The notes below the pieces were generated by a model. That model searched no databases. It had not been told where the DNA came from and saw only the letters and a list, made by a program, of their open reading frames with translations. From Myxococcales bacterium (GTDB lineage: Bacteria > Myxococcota_A > UBA796 > GCA-2862545): a stretch of DNA of 64,000 nt. Shown here piece by piece: positions 52,422-60,359 of this stretch. The position numbers were made by a program, and so were the translations under genes. The stretch lies in the NCBI GenBank assembly GCA_019634415.1, contig JAHQVJ010000013.1, forward strand, positions 62,001 through 126,000. Direction: 5' to 3'. Position 1 is the first letter of the stretch. Each line of letters starts with the position of its first letter.

Positions 52422-53588
52422 TCACGGTGACGGCCCGAAGCGGAGCTCCTGGCCGTCGCGCAGTCTGCTGAGCACCACCGCCGTGGGGCCTGCACCGTCG
52501 AAGGCGACGAGCACAGGCAGGTCTCCGACCCAGTCCTCCACGATGCCGCGGTCGCCCTCGAGTCGCTGGTACAGCTCTGCGAACGCCCAGATCTTCGTAT
52601 GCCCTCCCGCTGTCAGGCCGATGGCGTAGGACTTGTTGGGGTACAGCGGATCGGGCGGCGGGTTGGTCACCCGGAAGGTGTCGCCGTGACGCTCGCGGTA
52701 GCTGCCGTAGGGGTAGGGCTCGTTGTAGCGCTCGGCGAGCACCTCCGTCTGTGGATACAGGCGGCGCCAGGTGCCCCAGGTGGTGTCGACGAGGCCGGCG
52801 GTGGCCAGCGATGCGCCCTGCCGCGGGCCCGTCACCCCCACCAGCCGCATCTGCACCCACTGCGACTCGGTGGCGTGGTCGTAGAGCACGAGGTTGCTGT
52901 TCCACAGGTTGCCGGACACCCCGAAGCGGGTGTGGACGGGTCCCTGAGCGGCGTCGGCGAGCACGCCGGACCCCGTCAGCGGGCAGTAGGTGACAGACAG
53001 CTCCCAGGTGCCCCAGGTGTCGTTGACCACCTCGTGGGTCCACAGCGCGTCCAGCGGGTACGCACGGGCCAGGCCGTTGCGGGCGATGCCCAGCACGCGG
53101 TCGTCGTCGGTGAGCGTGGCGAAGGCGCGGGCCTGCTCGGCGGTGGCCCACTCGGCAGAGGCGATGGGGCGGATGCAGTCGCGTCCGCCGGGGCAGCCGC
53201 TGATGATCTCGTCGCAGGGCACACCGCAGCCCCCTGTGGTGCCGATGACGTGCTCGGCGTTGTTCACGCGGCGCTTCCACACCTCGGCGCCGGGGTAGTG
53301 CACGGACCAGGCGAACCAGAACGCGGTGATGGCGGGCAGCACGGTGAGCTGCACGCGCTCGGCGGCCAGGGGCCCCTCGAATGCCTGGCCCGCGAGGTTG
53401 AAGCGCGTGCCCGTGGCGAGCTCCTCGAACCACAGGTCGTCGGGGCCAGGCAGGAAGGGCTCACCTCGGTAGGTGGAGGCCTGCAACAGTCCCACCCCGA
53501 GGGTCTCCGGGGCAGGTCCCGCGGGTGCGGCCTCCCCCGCGCAAGCGGCTCCCAGGCTGGCCATCGTCAGGACCCGAGCAAACGTCAC
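52422..53588 (-). CDS. DUF3179-domain exported protein
   Basis: 388 residues with a lipoprotein-type signal (LTMASLGAAC). The DUF3179 pattern is clear: 'RVLGIARNGLARAYPLDALWTHEVVNDTWGTWELSVTYCPLTGSGVLADA', 'FGVSGNLWNSNLVLYDHATESQWVQMRL', and 'YPYGSYRERHGDTFRV'. The conserved Cys in 'VTYCPLTGS' is present. DUF3179 proteins are periplasmic or membrane-attached and have no established activity. An extra Cys-rich insertion 'GTTGGCGVPCDEIISGCPGGRDC' may form disulfides or bind a metal and seems unusual. It converges with leuB. Confidence 0.85.
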   Translation of the reverse strand: MTFARVLTMASLGAACAGEAAPAGPAPETLGVGLLQASTYRGEPFLPGPDDLWFEELATGTRFNLAGQAFEGPLAAERVQLTVLPAITAFWFAWSVHYPGAEVWKRRVNNAEHVIGTTGGCGVPCDEIISGCPGGRDCIRPIASAEWATAEQARAFATLTDDDRVLGIARNGLARAYPLDALWTHEVVNDTWGTWELSVTYCPLTGSGVLADAAQGPVHTRFGVSGNLWNSNLVLYDHATESQWVQMRLVGVTGPRQGASLATAGLVDTTWGTWRRLYPQTEVLAERYNEPYPYGSYRERHGDTFRVTNPPPDPLYPNKSYAIGLTAGGHTKIWAFAELYQRLEGDRGIVEDWVGDLPVLVAFDGAGPTAVVLSRLRDGQELRFGPSP

Positions 53589-53705
53589 GCGGTTCCTCCT
53601 TCACCGAAGTCGTTCGGGGCGGCCCAGCGTTTCGCAGATCCCTTCTTGCACGGTGCGTGCCAAGCGCTACGTTGGGGACCCACACAGACCCATCGGAGGT
53701 GGACC

Positions 53706-53948
53706 ATCGCAGAGGAGGCGCAATCCCAACCCCAGGAGATCTCGCAGGAGGACATCACCTTCGTGATCCGCACCGGAAACGCCACGGAGGAGGTGCTCGG
53801 ACGCACCGCTGCCATCGCGCAGGCCAAGGAGATGTCTGCGAAGACCTGGCGCCCCGTGGGCCTCGAGAGTGAGGACGGTCGCGTGAAGATGCAGTTCCAG
53901 CGCGGATCGTTGCAGACGTACCGGTTCGACACCGGCGAGCGCAGGTAG
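53706..53948 (+). CDS. small conserved-looking protein with a possible ATC start
   Basis: About 80 residues, ending 5 bp before the MiaE gene. No ATG/GTG in frame lies near a ribosome site; instead a strong GGAGGT precedes an ATC codon at 53706 with 5-nt spacing, giving 'IAEEAQSQPQEISQEDITFVIRTG'. The alternatives are GTG 53763 (61 residues, AGGAGG 11 nt upstream) and TTG 53646. The sequence is a helix-strand mix ('VLGRTAAIAQAKEMSAKTWRPVGLESEDGRVKMQFQRGSLQTYRFD') that I cannot place in a family. The ATC reading is an inference from the Shine-Dalgarno alone. Confidence 0.5.
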   Translation: MAEEAQSQPQEISQEDITFVIRTGNATEEVLGRTAAIAQAKEMSAKTWRPVGLESEDGRVKMQFQRGSLQTYRFDTGERR

Positions 53949-53952
53949 CTGG

Positions 53953-54540
53953 GTGCTCCGGCTCGCCTCCGAGACGGATGCTGGCTGGGTCCAGGGCGTC
54001 GAGGGCGACCTCGACACGCTGCTCGTCGACCACGCCCACTGTGAGAAGAAGGCCGCGTCGACCGCGATCAACCTGATCTTCCGGTATCAGGATCACGCGC
54101 AGTTGATGCGGCCGCTCTCCGAGGTGGCCCGCGAGGAGCTGGAGCACTTCGAGCTCGTGCTCGGGGTGCTCGAGCAGCGCGGCGCGTCGTTTCGCCCGCT
54201 GTCGCCGAGCCCGTATGCGTCGCAGCTGTACACAGCGGTCCGCAAGCCGGAGCCCGACCGGCTGCTGGACACACTGCTCGTGTGTGCCTTGGTGGAGGCT
54301 CGCAGCTGCGAGCGGATGCGCCTGTTGGCCGAGCAGCTCACCGATCCGGCGTTGGCGAGTCTGTACGAGGGCTTGCTCACCAGCGAGGCGCGCCATCACG
54401 CGCTGTACGTGAACCTGGCGATCGATGCCTTCGGCCGCGACGCCACGCTACCGCGCCTCGCCGCCTTGGCCGATCACGAGGCGTCGGTGCTCACCCAGAT
54501 GCCCGAAGAGGTCCGGGTGCACAGCCGGGCGCCCGCCTGA
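53953..54540 (+). CDS. miaE: MiaE-type tRNA (ms2io6A) hydroxylase
   Basis: 195 residues. A four-helix ferritin-like diiron protein: 'LLVDHAHCEKKAASTAINLIFRY' (first Exx..H pair), 'VAREELEHFELVLGVLEQRG' (E-E-x-x-H), and 'ALVEARSCERMRLLAE' with 'SEARHHALYVNLA' completing the ligand set. The pattern matches MiaE, which hydroxylates the isopentenyl side chain of modified A37 in tRNAs reading UNN codons, using O2. The start is GTG 53953. The gene is probably co-expressed with the small upstream ORF. No miaA or miaB is in the window. Confidence 0.88.
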   Translation: MLRLASETDAGWVQGVEGDLDTLLVDHAHCEKKAASTAINLIFRYQDHAQLMRPLSEVAREELEHFELVLGVLEQRGASFRPLSPSPYASQLYTAVRKPEPDRLLDTLLVCALVEARSCERMRLLAEQLTDPALASLYEGLLTSEARHHALYVNLAIDAFGRDATLPRLAALADHEASVLTQMPEEVRVHSRAPA

Positions 54541-54543
54541 CTG

Positions 54544-55701
54544 CTACTCCGGTGCGTCGTCGCTGGGGGGCGTGAGCGCCTCGGTGAAGCGCTCGTCCTC
54601 GCCCATCACCTGAACCACCTCGTCGTGCAGCGCCTGGGCGGCCTCGGCCTCGCCCTTGGCAGCCAGCAAGCGGATGTGCAGCTCGGCGGCTTGCTGCATC
54701 ACCTGTTTCGGCCAGTCCGGTCCGCGCGCCACCAGGTTGACCGCGTCACGCGGCGGCTCGGAGACGGCGTCTTGCCAGCCCTCGGCACGTGGGCCCGAGG
54801 CCAGCGCCTCGACGGCCTCGTCGTAGCGCTGCAGGCCATACAGGGCCCTCGCGCGCGCCAGCGCGCCGTCCCATCGCGGATCGCCACCCTCGTTGGCCAT
54901 CCGGTCGAGCAGGTTCAGCGCACCCTCGGACTTGCCCTCGTCGAGGCGGTGGAACGCCAGCGCGATCCGGGCCAGGTTCTCGTCGGCGCCCGACACCACC
55001 AGCCGCTTGGCGGCCAGCTCGGCGTCGCCCTCGGCCATGGCGAGCCATCCCTCGGAGTATCGCTTCAGGTCGAGGTTCTTGGACTCGTCGCAGGTCTCCC
55101 ACAGGGCCCGTGCCCCGACCGCGTCGCCCGCGCTCGCGGCGAGCTGGATCTCGAGGCACGCGATGGCGCCTTTCTCGAGCTCCGTGTCCTTGGCATCTTC
55201 GAGCAGCTCCGTGGCGGTCTCGGACTGACCGTCCCGGCGGAGGGAGTCGACGCGCCTCCACCACATCGTGCTGGACTTCGGATCCTGCTCCACCGCGGCG
55301 GCGTAGGTCTCGGCGGCGTCGCCCCACCGCTCGGCCTTGCGCTGCGCCGTGCCGACGTGTCGCTTGCCTTCCTTGCGATCGGGGTAGAGCACGTCGATCA
55401 GGTTGCCCACCTCGATGGCCTGGTCGAAACGCTCGGAGTCGATCAGCGCCAGGGCGAGGCCGTTCAGGCACTTGCCACAGCCTGGCTGCTTCTCCAGGGC
55501 CTGAACCAGCAGGGGAAGGGCGTCGTCGTTGTTGCCCTTCCTGCGCTGGGTGTTCCCTCGGCCGTAGGCGTCCATCGTCTTGCGCTTGGGATCCCAGCTG
55601 GCCTTCTTGGGTTGCTCCAACGCGCTGGAGAGATCGACGTCCTCGGCGTGGGCCGGGGGTGCGATCCCCAGGGCACCAGCCACCATCCAGAACATGTTCA
55701 C
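54544..55701 (-). CDS. exported TPR-repeat protein
   Basis: 385 residues with a signal peptide (MFWMVAGALGIAPPAHA). The rest is mainly tetratricopeptide repeats: 'AYGRGNTQRRKGNNDDALPLLVQALEKQPGC', 'LALALIDSERFDQAIEVGNLIDVLYPD', 'GTAQRKAERWGDAAETYAAAVEQDPKSSTMWWRRVDSLRRDG', and further diverged ones to about residue 360. Two Cys residues (GCGKC) in the first repeat could form a disulfide. It is probably a periplasmic scaffold for protein complexes. It converges with miaE (3-bp gap) and is followed upstream by a separate hydrolase gene. Confidence 0.8.
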   Translation of the reverse strand: MNMFWMVAGALGIAPPAHAEDVDLSSALEQPKKASWDPKRKTMDAYGRGNTQRRKGNNDDALPLLVQALEKQPGCGKCLNGLALALIDSERFDQAIEVGNLIDVLYPDRKEGKRHVGTAQRKAERWGDAAETYAAAVEQDPKSSTMWWRRVDSLRRDGQSETATELLEDAKDTELEKGAIACLEIQLAASAGDAVGARALWETCDESKNLDLKRYSEGWLAMAEGDAELAAKRLVVSGADENLARIALAFHRLDEGKSEGALNLLDRMANEGGDPRWDGALARARALYGLQRYDEAVEALASGPRAEGWQDAVSEPPRDAVNLVARGPDWPKQVMQQAAELHIRLLAAKGEAEAAQALHDEVVQVMGEDERFTEALTPPSDDAPE

Positions 55702-55758
55702 CTCGGACTGCGTGGGGGTTCTAGCACACCCCGCACCCCAAACCTGCCAGGTGATTGC

Positions 55759-56613
55759 CTATTCCGCGCACCACCGATCGCCGTCGGCGGCGCGAACCAA
55801 CCCATGGTCCCCGAGCCACTTCAAGTGGGTGAGGATCTGAGCGGCTGCGATGGGGTGAAACGCCGGATCGAGCTCGGGGTAGATGGTGGGGGCGAGCTCG
55901 AGGGGGGAGGCGCTGCCTGTCTCGGCCAAGGCGGCGCGGATCTGGTCGGAGCGGCCGTTCCGATGAGCGACGTAGAAGCTCAGCACCGTGTCGGCGTGCT
56001 CCAGGATCGGCCCATGGGCGGGCATGAGGGCGCTGGGGGCCAGCGAGCGCAGGTGCTCCAGGCTGTCGAGGTACTGTTGCAGGTCACCCTCGCTGGGGTC
56101 GATGGCGATGGTGCCCACGCCAGCCACCATGTCTCCGGCGATCACCGCACCGCTCGCTTCCTGGTGCAAGGCCAGGTGGCCGGGGGCGTGCCCGGGGGTG
56201 TGATGGGCCACGAAGGGCAGTCCGCCGCAGTCCAACACCTCGCGATCCGCCACGTGGTGTGCCACCTCCACCCGATCCGCCACCAGTCGAGCGGTCTGCT
56301 CGTGGGCCACGATGGGCACGTGCACATCACGTTTGGCAAGGCGCGCCTTCAGATCCATCGCCCCGGACACGTGGTCGAGATGATGGTGGGTGAGGAAGAT
56401 CCGCTCCACGGGAACGCCCGACTCCGCCCGCGCCCACAGGTGCTCGAACAAGCGCTGCTGTTCGTCGTCCCAGGGGCTCGCGGGATCCACCACGGTGAGG
56501 GACTCCACGCCCAGGATCCAGGCGTTGGTGTGGGTGGCCGGAGGAAGGGTGGGGCTGCGCACGGCCACCAGGTCGATGCCGTCGAATCCGGTGCTCAAGG
56601 TTCCTCCGCGCAC
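55759..56613 (-). CDS. metallo-beta-lactamase-fold hydrolase (LACTB2-like)
   Basis: 284 residues from GTG 56613. The binuclear-metal motifs are intact: 'FLTHHHLDHVSGAMDL' (HxHxDH), 'HHTPGHAPGHLALH', 'VIAGDMVAG' (bridging Asp), and a C-terminal His in 'ALMPAHGPI'. The C-terminal ~70 residues ('FHPIAAAQILTHLKWLGDHGLVRAADG') form a winged-helix tail, the architecture of LACTB2-like enzymes, which act on RNA or thioesters. No signal peptide is present; cytoplasmic. The substrate is not evident from context, since neighbours are unrelated. Confidence 0.88.
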   Translation of the reverse strand: MRGGTLSTGFDGIDLVAVRSPTLPPATHTNAWILGVESLTVVDPASPWDDEQQRLFEHLWARAESGVPVERIFLTHHHLDHVSGAMDLKARLAKRDVHVPIVAHEQTARLVADRVEVAHHVADREVLDCGGLPFVAHHTPGHAPGHLALHQEASGAVIAGDMVAGVGTIAIDPSEGDLQQYLDSLEHLRSLAPSALMPAHGPILEHADTVLSFYVAHRNGRSDQIRAALAETGSASPLELAPTIYPELDPAFHPIAAAQILTHLKWLGDHGLVRAADGDRWCAE

Positions 56614-56702
56614 GGGTCCAGTCGCTCGTTAACGTCGGGGGCCGTCACGCCACCTGGCTTGGCGCGACGGTATGATACGGAACCGGGCGACGGAGGTGCC
56701 GA

Positions 56703-57422
56703 GTGTGGTCGACCTTACTCCTCATTTCGGCGGCCCACGCCGTACAGTTGGACTTCACCTGCTCTGATGACGACGGCTTCTTGGTGGGCGTGGCGCCCTT
56801 CGAGGTCACGTGTGTGCTCGACGAGCCGAGCCAGGGCACCTGGACCGACGTGGTCTGGTTGATGGGCGACGGCACGGTCGGCGACGGGGCGTCGTTCACC
56901 TACACCTACGAGGAGTCCGGACAGTTCTCCGTCTCCGTCTTCCTCGAGGGCTACGTCGATCCCGACGATCCCGACGCGGACGACTCTCCCGGTCGCCGGA
57001 AGGCGGGTCTGATCTCGGTCTGTGGGGCGCCCTCTCCCTCGTTCACCTACGTCGACAAGGGTGGGCGCAGCTACCAGATGGAGAACCTCACGGACGTGTC
57101 GGCGCCTCGGTGCATCGACGACATCTCCTGGGCCGTCTTCCGCGGCGAGAACCGCGAGCGTGATCCGATCCTGGTGGCCGACGGGTGGGAACCCCGGCTC
57201 GACATCCCCGAGGACGGGCAGTACACCATCGAGCTGACGGTGTCGGGAGTGGGTGGCGTCTCCACGGCGGTCACCGAGCTCGACGCCAAGTACGGGCTCA
57301 CCGAGGAGCTGCGGGAGCACTACGCGGGCAACTGCTCCACGGCGGCGGGCGGCGGGGGCGGGCTCGCCTCGCTGCTGGGGCTGCTGCTGGTCTCGGCACG
57401 TCGACGCCGATCGAGGTCGTAG
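56703..57422 (+). CDS. PKD-domain surface protein with MYXO-CTERM-like tail
   Basis: 239 residues from GTG 56703 (GGAGG 6 nt upstream). The signal peptide is STLLLISAAHAV. A PKD/Ig-like domain is indicated by 'VAPFEVTCVLDEPSQGTWTDVVWLMGDGTVGDGASFTYTYEESGQFSVSV' (xWxxGDGxxxxGxxxxYxYxxxGxYxVxV), and a second similar beta domain follows. The C-terminus 'NCSTAAGGGGGLASLLGLLLVSARRRRSRS' has the Cys, Gly-rich linker, hydrophobic helix and Arg cluster of the myxobacterial MYXO-CTERM sorting signal, so it is probably processed and held at the cell surface. It forms a run with two following small genes. Confidence 0.82.
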   Translation: MWSTLLLISAAHAVQLDFTCSDDDGFLVGVAPFEVTCVLDEPSQGTWTDVVWLMGDGTVGDGASFTYTYEESGQFSVSVFLEGYVDPDDPDADDSPGRRKAGLISVCGAPSPSFTYVDKGGRSYQMENLTDVSAPRCIDDISWAVFRGENRERDPILVADGWEPRLDIPEDGQYTIELTVSGVGGVSTAVTELDAKYGLTEELREHYAGNCSTAAGGGGGLASLLGLLLVSARRRRSRS

Positions 57423-57441
57423 CCTGCTCTGCGTACTGGGC

Positions 57442-57843
57442 ATGCTGTGGTCGTCCACGGGCGCCTCGGCGTCCGAGCCGCTGCGTGGGCCCATCGAGGC
57501 CATCGAGCATCCGCGCTACGAAGACGCCAACGGCGTGCCGGTCCACTGGCGCGAGGTGATGCGGCTGGCACGCGGCAGTGAGGCCAGGCGTCGGGTGCGA
57601 TCGCGTCGCTTCGGGCGTACAGTGCTCCGAGTGGTGTTCGCGGGAGCCACCACCCTGGAGGCCTACGGCGCATGGCGGCTGAACGAGCAAGGAAGTCCCT
57701 TCGCGATTCCTCTGGGGGTGCAGGCCTCCATGACGGGAGCGGCCGGCGTGCTGCTGTGGACGTCCACTCGCCAGCGCGCCGAGGATCGCGCTCTGATCCT
57801 GCGGGGCGCCAACAGCGTGTTGGTGCCTGGTCGGTATCGCTGA
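57442..57843 (+). CDS. small membrane-associated protein of unknown function
   Basis: 133 residues from ATG 57442; a start a few codons upstream would give a better signal peptide (LLCVLGMLWSSTGASASEP), but only non-standard codons are available there. After a short N-terminal hydrophobic stretch comes 'IEHPRYEDANGVPVHWREVMRLARGSEARRRVRSRR', then two hydrophobic segments ('TVLRVVFAGATTLEAYGAWRL' and 'AIPLGVQASMTGAAGVLLWTS'). I recognise no family. It starts 20 bp after the PKD gene, so the two are probably in one transcript. Confidence 0.5.
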   Translation: MLWSSTGASASEPLRGPIEAIEHPRYEDANGVPVHWREVMRLARGSEARRRVRSRRFGRTVLRVVFAGATTLEAYGAWRLNEQGSPFAIPLGVQASMTGAAGVLLWTSTRQRAEDRALILRGANSVLVPGRYR

Positions 57844-58391
57844 TCTGCCTGCTGGCAGGGTGTGCGGGTGGAACGGCGACGCAGCCGACGGCCGACAGCG
57901 CGCTTGCCGGGCCCACCCCCTTGGCCGACATGGCGCTGTGGGTCCCCGCCACGGAGGTGGATCCGCTGGCGGAGCACCAGCCGGAGCAGTGGGCATGCCC
58001 CCTGGGCAGCGTGCTGCAGGAGGGCCTCACGGTGGAGGTGAACACGGGCCTGTGCAGCTACGCGTTCTACAGCCAGCCGCTGCTCGCGGAGCTGTCGCCC
58101 GGCGATCGCGTCGAGGTGGTGATGTGGCACAACGATCTCGTGGCGAAGGGGCCCGCCGAGGGCCACATCGCGCTGCTGACGGGCACGGACGTGCTGTGGG
58201 AGCGCACGATTCCGATTCCCGCCGATCCGTGCTCCTACACCGACGTGGTGGAGGTGTCGGACGCCGTCGAGGCAGGCACGCCCCTGCTGCTGCACGTACA
58301 CAACCACGGTGCCAACAGCTGGAACCTGTTCCGAGTGCAGCGAGTGGAGCCCGACGCCGTGGCGGCCTACGCCGAGGGCTGCGTCAGGTGA
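57756..58391 (+). CDS. lipoprotein of unknown function
   Basis: The C-terminal ~175 residues are secure; the start is not. A lipobox LLAGC occurs at 'SLICLLAGCAGGTATQ'. GTG 57756 gives a long, Arg-rich n-region and an 88-bp overlap with the previous gene. Alternatively CTG 57840 would overlap the previous stop as CTGA, mirroring the GTGA junctions elsewhere. The mature part is beta-rich ('LTVEVNTGLCSYAFYSQPLLAELSPGDRVEVVMWHNDLVAKGPAEGHIALLTG...') and looks like a small jelly-roll or carbohydrate-binding-like fold with Cys pairs, but I cannot assign it. It converges with the pseudokinase gene (8-bp overlap). Confidence 0.6.
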   Translation: MDVHSPARRGSRSDPAGRQQRVGAWSVSLICLLAGCAGGTATQPTADSALAGPTPLADMALWVPATEVDPLAEHQPEQWACPLGSVLQEGLTVEVNTGLCSYAFYSQPLLAELSPGDRVEVVMWHNDLVAKGPAEGHIALLTGTDVLWERTIPIPADPCSYTDVVEVSDAVEAGTPLLLHVHNHGANSWNLFRVQRVEPDAVAAYAEGCVR

Positions 58392-60216
58392 GCTCGATCA
58401 CGGCCCACAGGGCCACGAGCGACATCGCCAGGAGCATCACGGCCGGTAGCACCAACACCCAGATCGGAAAGCCTGCGGGCCTCTCCTGACGCTCTCGCAG
58501 TGCGGGCGTGTCATGGATGCTGCCCTCGAGTTCGTGGGCAGGCATGGGTGGAAGGGAGGGCCGTCGTAGCGACATCTGTGAGGATGGCCGCATCGAGGAC
58601 GCCGGGGGGCCGGGCCAGGATGCCGGGCTCGGAGGCAGCGATGGCGTCTTCGCGATCTTCTCCGTGATCCGCCGCGACGGATCGGGAGGCACACGGGGCA
58701 GGAACGGATCGGGTCGCCCGGTCGGCTGGGGCGGGCTGGGCACGGGCGGTGACGACGCGAAGTGGCGCTGCGTGGCAGCCAGGGCCTCCGGCGGCGGCTG
58801 ATAGACGGGAGGTGGGGCGACCTCTGGCTCGATCTGGGTCAGCACCTCGTCGAAGGAGTCCATGGCGGGCTCGGGCTCCTCGGCTGACGGCATCGGGAGC
58901 GCCCGCGCATCGTCCACCCGAGTGGCCTCGTCGTCCAGATCCTCCTCCTCTTCCAGGAGGGGCTCGTCCACCGACAGAGCTCGCTGGGAGGCGGCGCGGT
59001 GTCGCTGGGCTTGCTCCACGGCATCCATCACCAGCGTGGCCTCCTCGGACAGGGAGTCCTCCTCGTCGGGAGGCAAGGGCGGGAGTACCGAGGCCGACGG
59101 TGCGATCGGGGTGCGCCTCGGGGCCGGGGCGCGGCGTGGGGCGGGTGCCGGAGGAGGGGGAGGGAGCGAGCGCTGTCGGGGAGCGGGGGCCGGAGTCGGC
59201 ACGTTCGCGAGGCTCTCCACCGACGGGTACGACGGCGAGTCGTACACCGGAGGGCCCGCAGCCGAAGGCGAGGGCCCAAGGGAATTGTAGCGCGACGGAG
59301 TCGCGCGGGATTCCGGAGGAGGAAGCGCCGCCGGGGGCAGCATCGGATCGTCTGCGCGAATCGACGGCGTGGGACCGTTCGCCGCGAGCCACAGGCCCAG
59401 CGACGAGCGCTCCGAGCGGCCGCCCGCCTGCTGCGACAGCTGGAGCAGCTCCTGGGCGGCGTCGACGAGGGCGGGGAAGCGATGGCGAGGATCGGGCTGC
59501 ATCATCTTCCGCAGGATGCGAGCCAAGGCCGGCCACTGCTGCGCCACCGGACCCACCCCCGGCGCCACCTCGCTCAGGCGGGCTTCCTGTACCGGATTGG
59601 CGGCTTGCCAGGGGCTCGCCCCCGAGATCAGGGAGATGGCCAGTGCGGCGAGGGACCACTGGTCCGTCCAATGGCCCAGTGGCCAACCGCGGGCGCGCTC
59701 CGGCGCCATCCAGCGCAGCGCATAGGCGGGGTGGTCCACCTGATCGAATCCCAGCAGCCAGATCTCCCCGTTCTCGGCGATCCAGATGTGGTCCGGATCG
59801 AGGTGCCCGTGGTGTAGCCCCTGGCCGTGGGCGCTGATCAGGGCGTCCGCCAGCTCCAGTACGACGTCGAGCAGCGTGGCCGGCGTCATTCCGACGGTGT
59901 CCTGGCGTCGGCCGATCACCACGCCGGTGAGCGGCATGCCCGTGACCAAGGAGACGGCCAAGGCGGTGTCGTTGTGGAACAGGCCGACGGCGGCGGGGAT
60001 CCGACGGTCGCGGATGCGGCTCAGGACCATGTAGGCGCGGCGCAAATCGTCGGGACCGAAGTCGCCCCCCTGCTCGGTGGCCACGCGGATGAGCGCTCGG
60101 CTGGGAATGGACCGGTCGCGTACGATGCGCTTGGCAACGAACCATCGAGCAGACCCAGGCACCGCGGCATGCGCCACGATCTGGAATGGACCGACCCGCC
60201 CCCCAGTGGCCGTCAT
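58384..60216 (-). CDS. membrane-anchored Ser/Thr-kinase-like pseudokinase
   Basis: 610 residues from ATG 60216 (GAGG 4 nt upstream; ATG 60228 also possible). The N-terminal ~260 residues have kinase layout, with a Lys in 'WFVAKRIV' and C-lobe 'RWMAPERARGWPLGHWTDQWSLAALAISLISGASPW'. Catalysis is unlikely: HRDLKPxN reads 'HGHLDPDH' (about 136-143), so the catalytic Asp is gone, and DFG reads 'LGFD'. A long Pro/Ser/Glu-rich, disordered linker (about 280-585) follows and the C-terminus is one membrane helix (IWVLVLPAVMLLAMSLVALWAVIEL). Probably a membrane signalling scaffold; it may bind but not hydrolyse ATP. Divergent from the G3E GTPase gene. Confidence 0.85.
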   Translation of the reverse strand: MTATGGRVGPFQIVAHAAVPGSARWFVAKRIVRDRSIPSRALIRVATEQGGDFGPDDLRRAYMVLSRIRDRRIPAAVGLFHNDTALAVSLVTGMPLTGVVIGRRQDTVGMTPATLLDVVLELADALISAHGQGLHHGHLDPDHIWIAENGEIWLLGFDQVDHPAYALRWMAPERARGWPLGHWTDQWSLAALAISLISGASPWQAANPVQEARLSEVAPGVGPVAQQWPALARILRKMMQPDPRHRFPALVDAAQELLQLSQQAGGRSERSSLGLWLAANGPTPSIRADDPMLPPAALPPPESRATPSRYNSLGPSPSAAGPPVYDSPSYPSVESLANVPTPAPAPRQRSLPPPPPAPAPRRAPAPRRTPIAPSASVLPPLPPDEEDSLSEEATLVMDAVEQAQRHRAASQRALSVDEPLLEEEEDLDDEATRVDDARALPMPSAEEPEPAMDSFDEVLTQIEPEVAPPPVYQPPPEALAATQRHFASSPPVPSPPQPTGRPDPFLPRVPPDPSRRITEKIAKTPSLPPSPASWPGPPASSMRPSSQMSLRRPSLPPMPAHELEGSIHDTPALRERQERPAGFPIWVLVLPAVMLLAMSLVALWAVIELT

Positions 60217-60359
60217 GCTCCCTCGCATCGAGGGCGCAAGATACCACGGGTTCCAGGAAGAGCGAGCTGCGGTAACGCCCCTCGTCGATCGCGTACAACG
60301 AGGGTACGGACAGTCTCCGTGGCCCGTCGGGTTGGTAGGCTACGACGGCGGAGGTACTC

